A DNA stretch of 19,968 bases from Carex sylvatica (lineage: Eukaryota; Streptophyta; Magnoliopsida; Poales; Cyperaceae): contig CAXKVR010000725.1 of assembly GCA_964058845.1 (NCBI GenBank), forward strand, positions 1 to 19,968, given 5' to 3'. Below the pieces are notes generated by a model. The model was given only the letters and a program-made list of their open reading frames with translations. It was not told the origin of the DNA and did not search any database. Below are positions 1-8,965 of the stretch, one piece after another; the first letter of the stretch is position 1, and each line of letters opens with the position of its first letter. A program made the translations under genes and the position numbers.

Positions 1-343
1 CCATAATGCGGAATGTAGCATAAAGGACAATGTACAAGCTTGATTTCTTTTAATTAGAATTAATTTATGTTATCATGTTTGGAAATTTTGCTAAGTCCTA
101 TCCTAAATTGAACACTCCTAATCAAGAAGGGAAGACTCTAATAGACCATCTGTTGGCATTTCAAGTCTTAATTGTACCAGTCATGTTTTATTACGTATGC
201 ATTAAATCAACTCGCCAATAAAATCATACCATAATCAATAGCCAAGGAACATGCGCCAACTGACATGATGTATTAATGCATTCAATTACCAGAATCCAAT
301 GTTTTTTTATTAAATTGAACCAAACCAATCCATACATTCACAG

Positions 344-678
344 ATAAAAGAAGAAGAATGAGGGATACTCTTTGTGGACGAGGCATATAGGCTGATACCG
401 ATGCAGAAATCTGACGACAAGGACTATGGGATAGAGGCGCTTGAGGAGATCATGTCAGCCATGGATGAAGGCAAAGTAGTTGTCATTTTTTATGGATACC
501 ACGAACCGATGAAGCGCGTGATTGACGCGAATGAGGGTTTTCGCCGACGGGTCGAGAAGTTTTTCTATTTCGACGATTTCACCCCTCTAGAACTTGCTGA
601 GATTTTACACCTGAAGATACATTATTTGAAGGGGTACAAATTGCACCAATGTTGTACTATTCATGCACTTGCCCAGCT
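344..678 (+). pseudogene. 5' part of exon 7 of the AAA pseudogene
   Basis: Aligns codon by codon with the start of exon 7 of the intact gene (17054 downward): Walker B, then the EGFRRRVEK segment, up to HALAQL. It has the premature TGA at 359-361 and substitutions such as FAGYREP to FYGYHEP. The open frame from 374 runs through the target duplication (670-678) and ends about 13 bases into the transposon, so any product would be a fragment of roughly 105 residues. Confidence 0.9.
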
Positions 679-733
679 CCGACATTTTTAAAAATACCCA
701 AAAAAATAAATAAATTATTAAGAATAACAGGGT
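679..733 (+). repeat. Left terminal inverted repeat of the 2.4-kb element
   Basis: Fifty-five bases that pair with 3046-3100 read on the other strand, with one mismatch in the A-rich run. Confidence 0.92.
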
Positions 734-903
734 TGGAGTTGAAATTTTAAAAATGCCCAAACCGCCTCATTTTTTAGCTGTTAGAAATTTTAATTCCTAA
801 CCGCCCTATTTATCGGCGGTCCGAGATTTTTTTTTTTTTTTTTTTTTTTTGGACCGCCCAGAAATTCGGCGGTCAGAGATTTTTTTTTTTTTTTTTTTTG
901 CAA

Positions 904-1730
904 ATCTGGTTAACATAGCAAAACACCTTCAAAAATCGTGAAAATTGACCGACATGCAGTCTTGACATTGTCGAAAAGGACTGTGAAGTTTCATACAAAA
1001 TCTCCGAACATGCATTGAGATATCGGCTCTCAAAAATTGCCCGAACTACTGAATATTTCATTCTGAGCTCAACTTTGCACATCTGGTTAACATAGCAAAA
1101 CACCTTCAAAAATCATGAAAATTGACCGACATGCATTCTTGACATCGTCGAAAAGGACTGTGAAGTTTCATACAAAATCTCGGAACAGGTATTGAGATAT
1201 CGGCTCTCAAAAATTGTCCGAACTGCTGAATATTTCATTCTGAGCCCAACTTTGCACATCTGGTTAACATAGCAAAACACCTTCAAAAATCGTGAAAATT
1301 GACCGACATGCAGTCTTGACATCGTCGAAAAGGACTGTGAAGTTTCATACAAAATCTCCGAACAGGTATTGAGATATCGGCTCTTAAAAATTGCCCGAAC
1401 TGCTGAATATTTCATTCTGAGCTCAAATTTGCACATCTGGTTAACATAGCAAAACACTTTCAAAAATCGTGAAAATTGACCGACATGCAGTCTTGACATC
1501 GTCGAAAAGGACTGTGAAGTTTCATACAATATCTCAAAACAGGTATTGAGATATCGGCTCTCAAAAATTGCCCGAACTGCTGAATATTTCATTCTGAGCT
1601 CAAATTTGCACATCTGGTTAACATAGCATAACACCTTAAAAAATCGTAAAAATTGACCGACATGCAGTCTTGACATTGTCGAAAAGGACTGTGAAGTTTC
1701 ATACAAAATCTCCAACAGGAATGTGAAGTT
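904..1730 (-). repeat. Left array of the 177-bp tandem repeat (about 4.7 units)
   Basis: The landmark ATCTGGTTAACATAG recurs at 904, 1081, 1258, 1435 and 1612, exactly 177 bases apart each time. Units differ by scattered substitutions with no length change. Read on the minus strand, the array is open for 200 codons (1715-1113) with a 59-residue period. I see no domain, and related units on the right carry stops, so I treat it as repeat rather than gene. Confidence 0.95.
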
Positions 1731-1734
1731 TCAG

Positions 1735-2945
1735 CAGTTGTGACAATTTTTGAGAGCCGATATCTCAAGACCTGTTCGAAGATTTTGTATGAAACTTCAC
1801 ATTCCTGTTCGACGATGTCAAGAATGCATGTCGGTCAATTTTCACGAATTTTGAAAGTGTTTTGCTATGTTAACCAGATGTGCAAAGTTGGGCTCAGAAT
1901 GAAATATTCAGCACTTCGGGCAATTTTTGAGAGCCGATATCTGAATGCCTGTTCTGAGATTTTGTATGAAACTTCACAGTCCTTTTCGACGATGTCAAGA
2001 CTGCATGTCGGTCAATTTTCACTATTTTTGAAGGTGTTTTGCTATGTTAACCAGATGTGCAAATTTGAGCTCAGAATGAAATATTCAGCAGTTCGGGCAA
2101 TTTTTGAGAGCTGATATCTCAATACCTGTTCGGAGATTTTGTATGAAACTTCACAGTCATTTTCGACGATGTCAAGACTGTATGTTGGTTAATTTTCACG
2201 ATTTTTGAAGGTGTTTTGCTATGTTAACCAGATGTGCAAATTTGAGCTCAGAATGAAATATTCAGCAGTTCGGACAATTTTTGAGAGCCGATATCTCAAT
2301 ACCTGTTCGGAGATTTTGTATGAAATTTCACAGTCCTTTTTGACGATGTCAAGACTGCATGTCGGTCAATTTTCATGATTTTTGAAGGTGTTTTGCTATG
2401 TTAACCAGATGTGCAAAGTTGGGCTCAGAATGAAATATTCAGCAGTTCGGACAATTTTTGAGAGCCGTTATCTCAATACCTGTTCGGAGATTTTGTATGA
2501 AACTTCACAGTCCTTTTCGATGATGTCAAGACTACATGTTGGTCAATTTTCATAATTTTTGAAGGTGTTTTGCTATGTTAACCAGATGTGCAAAGTTGGG
2601 CTCAGAATGAAATATTCAGTAGTTCGGGTAATTTTTGAGAGCCGATATCTCAATGCCTGTTCGGAGATTTTGTATGAAACTTCACAGTCCTTTTCGACGA
2701 TGTCAAGACTGCATGTCGGTCAATTTTCACGATTTTTGAAGGTGTTTTGCTATGTTAACCAGATGTGCAAAGTTGGGCTCAGAATGAAATATTCAGTAGT
2801 TCGGGCAATTTTTGAAAGCCGATATCTCAATGCCTGTTCGGATATTTTGTATGAAACTTCACAGTCCTTTTCGACGATGTCAAGACTGCAAGTCGGTCAA
2901 TTTTCACAATTTTTGAAGATGTTTTGCTATGTTAACCAGATTTGC
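1735..2945 (+). repeat. Right array of the 177-bp tandem repeat (about 6.8 units)
   Basis: The same unit in the opposite orientation: CCAGAT landmarks at 1874, 2051, 2228, 2405, 2582, 2759 and 2936, all 177 apart. The third and following units contain C-to-T changes that make stops in the 59-codon frame, for example CGATATC to TGATATC near 2113 and GGTCAA to GGTTAA near 2188. The last two units are open and run in frame through an A-tract and a TA run into the ATPase fragment, ending at 3320. Confidence 0.95.
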
Positions 2946-3045
2946 AAAAAAAAAAAAAAAAAATTAAAAAAAAATATATATATATATATATCTGACCGCC
3001 GAATTTCTGGGCGGTCCAGAAAAAAAAAAAAAAAAAAAATCTCGG

Positions 3046-3100
3046 ACCCTGTTATTCTTAATAATTTATTTATTTATTTGGGTATTTTTAAAAATGTCGG
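3046..3100 (-). repeat. Right terminal inverted repeat of the 2.4-kb element
   Basis: Reverse complement of 679-733 with one mismatch. It is followed directly by the second copy of the 9-bp target duplication. Confidence 0.92.
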
Positions 3101-3320
3101 TGCCCAGCTTATTGAGAAGGAGACGACTGAGAAATTGAGGAAGGAGTGGAATGGAGATTTGATTATACCCTGGCTGAAGAATGCCCGGGATAATTTGGAC
3201 GAACGGCTAGATTTTGATGTGGAGGATACTGAGGTGATGGTGACTATTACTTTAGGTGACTCGGAGAAGGGACTTCATCAGATTTCAGAGGAGAGTCCGG
3301 ATGAAGTTTGGAGAGTGTAG
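3101..3320 (+). pseudogene. 3' part of exon 7 of the AAA pseudogene
   Basis: Continues the ATPase reading frame after the transposon: LIEKETTEKLRKEWN through LGDSEKGLHQI to DEVWRV and TAG. The first nine bases (3101-3109) are the second copy of the target duplication. The frame is open but has no promoter or start of its own; upstream it is in frame with repeat-derived codons of the transposon. Confidence 0.9.
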
Positions 3321-4279
3321 TGCTGTGTCTAGGTTTGAATTACATTTGTTTTATTTAATTCATTATTTTTATTTTGGAAATGTCATTAAATCAATTTCCA
3401 AAGTTCATAATATCATTTATAGTATTCCCATTGAGTAATGCATTATTGATTTTGTCATGGATGCCTTAGTAGTTAGTACAAAGCATGGGTATGGATTCTT
3501 TTGCCCCTCTAGCAGTTTCCTGCAAAATACCAAACTACCTCTCTCATAATTGTTTCTCTGCTTGAATGGATCTATGTATATATTTCTTATATTTTAGTGA
3601 TCACATGAGCATTTGTGTTTTTGAGGGGTATAGATGGTATTTTGAATTAGTGTCCCTGGAAATAATTTCTCGATTCTTTAATTTTTGGTGTTCTTTTGAT
3701 ATGAGGGTATCTAGGAATTGGGATCAGGAACTGGCTTCAATTTGTTGGCGTATAATCTAAAATCCAGTTTTCATTCCTGCGGCATCTTCAAAGTTCGATC
3801 TGGCAATGCTGTGACTTACTTTTTTTGTGACATAAATGGGCAAGGTAAATGTGAATCTCAAATTTCTCTCTTTTTCTTCGTCCAATGAACTCCATCACGG
3901 CCCACTAATTTGGGTTATTATTAATTGTGTTTTTCAAAAAGAAATGTCATCCGTAATATGAACTTTTTGTTGTCATAATTTACTATATACAAGTATGCTG
4001 TTTTACTGATTGATTATCAATATAAAACTACACAAGTAAAAACAAAAAGGGAGATTGTTCATATATGTGTTCTTGCGGAATTCTATTGTGCATTTGAATT
4101 CCTTAGTTCATACCAGCAATCCTCGTCCTTTTCTTTTCTGAAAAAAAAGGCATTCAAGCCCATTGCATTACCAGAATCAATCCTAAATTCATCTCTACTC
4201 TCTGGCAGCATTCCTCGTCTTGTTGAAATACTATTTTTGTTCGCAATGGTATGTAGTCTCTCATATCAATATTCATTGA

Positions 4280-5040
4280 AATACTATTTTTGTATGTACC
4301 GGGTGGTACCATATATAAGAAATATGGAAGAAGGAAGAAGTGTACATAGGCCTTTACACATGTTTTAAAGTCACAGCTGGATCAGAGTGATTTGATTCAA
4401 GGGTGCAATATCAGAGTTTTTTGGTTGTGGATAGGATAGGTAATTTACCATACTCACTGTACTGGTGGAGTCTACCATTTCTTGTGTTGTTCATGTATAC
4501 GTTAGTAATTTGTCCAGTATAACAGAATAGTATGAAAATCCTTTTTTTTTTCCTCTTATTGTTAATTTTAGCGATAAGCTGAGGGCATCCAGGAATGCTA
4601 TATCAAATGCTGATGTCACTGATGAGGTTGTGTTGGCACGCATAGCACTCCCTTCTCATTTTCACAGTGCCAGAACAAGGTATCTGTGGCCTAATTTTTG
4701 TGCAATTAATTCACACTAGAGGAAAGAGTTCAAAGAGATGTGATAACCATGGATGATTATCAGCTAAAAGAATTAAAATAGAGAATAACCCCTAGCATAT
4801 AGTTTATAACCATGGATGATTTTCACAGTGCCAGCAATTAATTTTCACTGTACGGCCACGAATTGGGTATCCCAACAGGAACAGGGAAGCAAAGAATTGG
4901 ACAAGACCTATTTCTCTCTTATTTGAATTAGGGTCCTGATTGTAGTATGTAACTTAGGCTTCTTTTTTCCTTTAAATTTACTTTAGATATTCTGTCTTTT
5001 ACATGTGCAATAAATTGTTATTTACATTTTGAGTGTAATC
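4280..5040. other. AT-rich interval, little seen
   Basis: Apart from the exon-like island at 4572-4679, this holds AT-rich DNA with a short repeated phrase (ATAACCATGGATGATT near 4743 and 4806). I see no other coding signal on either strand. Confidence 0.5.
4572..4679 (+). other. Isolated exon-like island, unrecognised
   Basis: A 108-bp open stretch between an acceptor (TTAATTTTAG) and a donor (ACAAG|GTATCT). One frame reads DKLRASRNAISNADV and then DEVVLARIALPSHFH, with balanced codon use unlike the AT-rich surroundings. It ends in phase 2, which does not fit the phase-1 entry needed by the reticulon exon at 5926. If it belonged to that gene, another exon would be needed between them, and I find none. 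It may be a leftover exon of another gene. Confidence 0.35.
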
Positions 5041-5199
5041 AGCAAACTTTGAATTCAATGAAAAGTGCATATGGGCTTGTCGTAAAAAAAAAGAAAAAAA
5101 GAAAAAACTTCAAGAATTTCTTTTTTAGTAGTAAAATTAATAGATTGAACTGTCGCTCTCTCCTCTTCTCTCGGTTGGAGTTGGTACTGCTGGTACCGC

Positions 5200-5340
5200 T
5201 GGTACGACCAAGAGGAGAGAGCAAGAGAAGAGGAGAGAGCGTGAGAAGAGGAGAGAGAGGAGAGAGCGTGAGAAGAGGAGAGAGAGGAGAGAGCAAGATC
5301 GAGAGAGAGAGAGAGGGGAAAGAGCAAGATCGACAGAGAA
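5200..5340 (+). repeat. Purine-only GA-rich minisatellite with a 27-bp period
   Basis: AGAGGAGAGAGCGTGAGAAG-type units repeat with period 27 (landmark C at 5240, 5267 and 5294), then decay into plain GA repeats. One strand is nearly all purine. The overlapping open frames on both strands (about 85-112 codons, Arg/Glu/Gly or Leu/Ser) are low-complexity consequences of the repeat. It lies upstream of the reticulon pseudogene's first recognisable exon. Confidence 0.85.
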
Positions 5341-5662
5341 ATTGTTCGGAATAGTAAATTGAAATACGAAGCCCATCTGGGAAAAGACCTCATTTTTAAT
5401 TTTCATTTGATGTGACATTAATTGCAATCTATTATTAATTGTTGGGATGGAGTGTTTAATAATTATGAATCTCTTTAATTGTTATATTCAGTGACTGTTT
5501 AGCAATTAACTTTAATTATTTCATTAGAGATGCTCTTAGTTGGTAATTGTTCTACTTAGGTTGTGGTATTAAAAAAGATAGTAACTTAATTATTCTAGAC
5601 GTGTATATTTTCTGTTAATTTAAGTATGTATCTGACAAGTCAATTTGTGTCGACACGTGCTA

Positions 5663-5830
5663 TTTATGCTAGGGGGGTTTTCAATTTTAAGTTCTCTATG
5701 GTTGACACTTGACAACAGAGCAACTTAATATATATTCAATTTTAAGTTTCAATTTTATGCTAGGGGGTTTTCAACAGAGCAACTTAATATTTATGCTAGG
5801 TGGTTTTCAATTTTAAGTTTTCAATTTTCA
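5663..5830 (+). repeat. Short interleaved direct repeats
   Basis: The phrases TATGCTAGG(G/T)GGTTTTCAA, CAATTTTAAGTTT and CAACAGAGCAACTTAATAT each recur two or three times here in shuffled order, as in a degenerating tandem array. No gene is seen from about 5350 to 5925. Confidence 0.7.
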
Positions 5831-6156
5831 AAATATATATTCCCAACAAGCAAGCAAATTAATAATTGTCTTTTATTATTTCATAATATAATCTGTGAAT
5901 AATTTCTAACCTCTCTATTCCTCAGCTGCTGATGTATTGTTATGGAGACAAGAAAAGTGCATTAGGAGCTCTTGCCACTGCAACTGCTATATGAGTTTTG
6001 TTGAACTGCTCAATTATCGGCTCCTAACACTTATATCTCATATCTTTATGTTTACCTTTGATGCACTTTTCATAGTTTCGAAGCTCATGAGTTGGATCAA
6101 CAAGTGAACTTATCATATTTTTTAAAATTCTCTCAAATTACTTCATTACTTTGTAG

Positions 6157-6232
6157 TTTATTTGATGTTATGCTTGTCAATAATTTGATGTTATGCTTAT
6201 CATGTGATAATTGATGTTATGCTTGTCAAAAC
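6157..6232 (+). repeat. Three-copy tandem repeat in a reticulon pseudogene intron
   Basis: TTTGATGTTATGCTTGTCA-like units repeat three times with small changes between the first two recognisable reticulon exons. Confidence 0.75.
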
Positions 6233-6755
6233 TTTTAAGTTATGCAAATAGCAAAATACAGAGTCAAATTTCTATTGGACCATGAATTTAAATTGCAACT
6301 TGATTTTTTGTATGATAGGACACTACCAGGAATACAAGAGTTGCAAATTTCTGAAGAGAGAGCTTGACATGTTGCCTTCGCTTTGTGAAATGATATTAAC
6401 AGGTTATTTCCTTGCTGAGAAATGTTACTTTAGGGCACGACCTCAAGAAGTTCCTTATGGTAAGTTGTTATTACTTTACTGTGTCGAATTCTGTTGTATT
6501 TGGATTTAGATAATGCAAGTAATAAGAGGAAAACTGTTTCAAGAGAAAAAAAACCTTCAATAGTTGTAACTATAATGGTAAAAGTTTTGTTGGATCAAAT
6601 TTGAGTTGGGTCAACAATGTTTTATTATTTTCCTTGAATGGGTTGGAGCGGACCTGACTGGCATCTGACCTATCAGCTTATGGCTTGGCCCGAACCAAAC
6701 TGTTTAGCCTTTATTTTAACTTAAATATATATTTGTTACTGCAATGGGCACAAAC

Positions 6756-7741
6756 AACCATTTTTTTTAACTACCACCCTAATAAATTGAAATTAAATGA
6801 TTACCACTCTATTAGTCATAATTCAATTTATACCATGAACACATACTGAATTTGCGCACGGATCTAAATAGAAACGCATACTGGGTATGCACACCGATTC
6901 GGTACGTAGACTGGGTATGCGAACCGATCGGTGCGCAGACTGGGTTTGCGCATCGTTTCAATTCAAAAAAATAAGGCTGTAAAATAAGGATTCATTGTTT
7001 CCTCTCAAGTTTGTCATATCTTAGTCTCTCCATTTAACCATTTACAATGCAGCTCCTGCAGCACAATGAGCAATGGACATCTTCAGTTAATGGAAAAATT
7101 AAGAAGAGTGCAATGTAAATTGTAAAAATTAAGAAAAGTGCAATGTAAATTGTAATTACATCACAAAAATGTCTCCCAGACCCAAAGTATCTATTTGTGA
7201 TGTGACAAGAGCATCCAGATTTTCTGTGCCTATTTATGATGTGTGCACACATAAAATTAAAGTAAACCAGTGATAATGATCATTAATTATTATACAAGAA
7301 CCATTTATAATGTTGTCAACACTTTCAGTTATCAGTAATTATTATACAAGAATCATTTATAGAGTACAAAAGTTGTTACACAAAATATAACACAGTAAAT
7401 GCCACAGGAAAATATTAAATGATAAAGAGACAAAGTAAACTTTAGAGAGGTGCTTCTCCATCAGACTATTTGACCGTGATACAAAATTAAATACCAAGAA
7501 ATCAAATCCAGACAAACATAACCCCAAAAAAAAAATAAAGGATCGGTGCGTGCACTGAATCTGTGCACCGATCGGTTCGCATATCCGGTCTGCACACTGA
7601 TTCGGTGAGCATACTTAGTATGCGTTCCTATTTAGATCCGTACGCAGATTCAGTATGCGTTCGTGGTATAAATTTAATTCTGACTAATAGAGTGGTAATT
7701 ATTTAATTTTAATTTATTAGGGTGGTAATAAAAAGAAAAAC
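6756..7741. mobile_element. 986-bp non-autonomous Mutator-like element with ~200-bp inverted ends
   Basis: Bounded by perfect 9-bp direct repeats GGCACAAAC (6747-6755 and 7742-7750). The ends (about 6765-6955 and 7540-7732) are inverted repeats I judge about 80% alike, starting inward of a T-rich tip with TACCACCCTAATAAATT. The inner part of each arm carries subterminal GC-richer units, ACTGGGTATGCGNACCGATCGG-like, repeated two to three times. The core (about 6960-7535) has a 30-bp direct repeat (AATTAAGAARAGTGCAATG at 7094 and 7124) and no transposase. The short open frame at 7034-7252 shows nothing. The element lies in an intron of the reticulon pseudogene. The extreme tips match poorly, so the exact ends rest on the target duplication. 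Confidence 0.8.
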
Positions 7742-7750
7742 GGCACAAAC

Positions 7751-8840
7751 AGAGACTGTGTTGGAGATGGGGGGTTTTGATTTGCAGATGCATTGACTTT
7801 AAATTTTCTCGAATGTTTTTCTCCCCTTTTCGGCTCAGTTGAGCAAAACATGTTTATAGCATGTTAAAAACAACAGAACATAGAAGGAAAATACGAAAAT
7901 GGATTGGGTTGTGTTAAATGGGTCATGACCAAACCTGACCTGACATGCATCGAGTAATAGGATGTGGGCCTGAATCCAACCCACGAAGCTATCCATCTGG
8001 TTGTAGGTCAACCATTGCCACCCCCCGTTGCAACATACCACAGTAGATAGCAACTACACAGGTCAAATTTGCAAGCTCGAGGAGAACACTTGTGCCCCTA
8101 TAATTGTTGCATATTTGAGCACAAAAGTGCTGTGGTTTCAGGAAAAATTATTTGTTATAAATTATAGTCTGTTCGGTGCAGATTTTGAGACACCTTACCT
8201 CTGTCCAAAACCAAACAAAGCTATTCAAAGTCAATTCGATTTCTGTGACTCTCTTTCTCTAGTTTCATGGACTTTTACTTGCTCTGATTGTCCATGGGAC
8301 CTGCCATCTGCTCACATGCTTAACATGTATATTTTTTTTGAATTCCTGATATTGGGTATAGGATTAAGGAGACATTGCCAAAAAAAAGAAGAAGTTAATA
8401 ATGAGATGCTGAGGTAGAATATCAACTGCACTATGCTCTTTTTCATTTTTATATGTGTGTCTCACTGGCTGAAAATTTGTTTTGTCATTTTCTAAACCGT
8501 CTTTTATAGACATGATCTTTATGTTACCGTAACAATGCAACTAAATTCATATTAAAAATTGCTAAATTTGTATGCTCTAAAGATTTTTTTTTTACTATAG
8601 TGCTTTCTAACTTATTAAAAAAAAATTTAACATAATTAACAAGAACTAAGTAGCATAAGTCAAAAGAATGACAGCCTTGTTTCAAACACCCTTCTATCTA
8701 TAACCATGGCTTCTCATGTTTTAAGTACAGCTTCATGTGTCGATGGCTGTGTGCAGGTTTGTTAACGCTTTGCGAGACAACAGGCCCTTACCAACACCAA
8801 TCGATAAATTTTAATTGTTAGCTTGTTAATTGACCTTTAT
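7751..8840. other. Intronic AT-rich DNA without a supported gene
   Basis: This fills the long intron between the second and third recognisable reticulon exons. A 129-codon open frame (8028-8417, plus) and a 72-codon one (7835-8053, minus) have no recognisable domain, start context or splice signals, and I do not call them. Confidence 0.5.
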
Positions 8841-8945
8841 ACTTGCAATGATTGCAGGGCTTTGGGTTCTTTTTGTTGTTGGGAGCTGGTTCGACTTCTT
8901 GACCTTGTCTTACATTGGTAAAAACATCAAAGCTCTATTCCTTTT

Positions 8946-8965
8946 TCTCTCTCTCTCTCTCTCTT
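8946..8965 (+). repeat. CT dinucleotide microsatellite
   Basis: About nine to ten CT units in the intron between the last two reticulon exons. Confidence 0.9.

Larger units (their letters stand above)
679..3100. mobile_element. Non-autonomous Mutator-like element with satellite-filled inverted arms
   Basis: A 2,422-bp insertion in exon 7 of the pseudogene. The flanks are perfect 9-bp direct repeats TGCCCAGCT (670-678 and 3101-3109), and removing one copy plus the element restores the exon as seen in the intact gene. The outer 55 bp (679-733 and 3046-3100) are inverted repeats differing at one base and beginning CCGACATTTTTAAAAATACC. Inside them lie GC-rich GGCGGTCC/GGACCGCC motifs and long A/T tracts, then two opposed arrays of a 177-bp repeat. 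The left subterminal region carries about 85 bp (734 to about 820) with no partner on the right. A 9-bp duplication with long inverted ends is the mark of Mutator-like elements; the end sequence itself I do not recognise. No transposase is present, so it would depend on an autonomous relative. Confidence 0.9.
1..3320 (+). pseudogene. Truncated, transposon-interrupted copy of the ankyrin-AAA ATPase gene
   Basis: This is an inverted copy of the gene at 16518-19139, beginning within exon 4 (1-31, donor at 32-33) at the window edge. Over the first 160 bases I count about 5 differences. Four lesions are visible. The exon 5 acceptor AATCAG has become AATCAA (position 125). Exon 5 breaks off near 157 and joins intron 6 sequence, losing about 657 bp that hold the Walker A motif and exon 6. 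Exon 7 (from 344) has a TGA at 359-361 where the intact copy has GGA. The same exon is cut at 678 by a 2,422-bp transposon and resumes at 3110. The Walker B region survives (VDEAY at 374). A TGA-to-TGG change shifts the stop, giving a three-residue longer C-terminus ending at 3320. It cannot encode an active ATPase. Exons 1-3 may lie upstream of the window. Confidence 0.93.
1..4275 (+). repeat. Left arm of an inverted segmental duplication
   Basis: Matches the reverse complement of about 15545-18057. Without the 2,422-bp transposon and one 9-bp target copy, this arm is about 1,844 bp. The right arm minus its extra 657 bp is about the same length. Similarity covers exons, introns and about 0.9 kb of downstream flank, so this was a DNA-level duplication, not retroposition. 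The left edge of the duplication is outside the window; similarity fades near 4270-4280. Confidence 0.9.

Noticed and set aside
873..2114. Open frames of 78-200 codons across the 177-bp arrays as protein genes
   Set aside because: They exist because the unit length is a multiple of three; sister units carry stops, the frames appear on both strands by inversion, and no domain is recognisable.
679..3100. Centromeric satellite array
   Set aside because: The period is in the usual range, but only about twelve units exist, in inverted orientation and enclosed by transposon ends with a target duplication.
5039..5427. Four overlapping open frames on both strands around the GA-rich tract
   Set aside because: Low-complexity translations of the purine repeat; both strands open at once with Ser/Leu or Arg/Glu only.
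8028..8417. 129-codon plus-strand open frame
   Set aside because: Lies in a reticulon pseudogene intron, no recognisable domain, AT-driven composition, no supporting splice or start signals.
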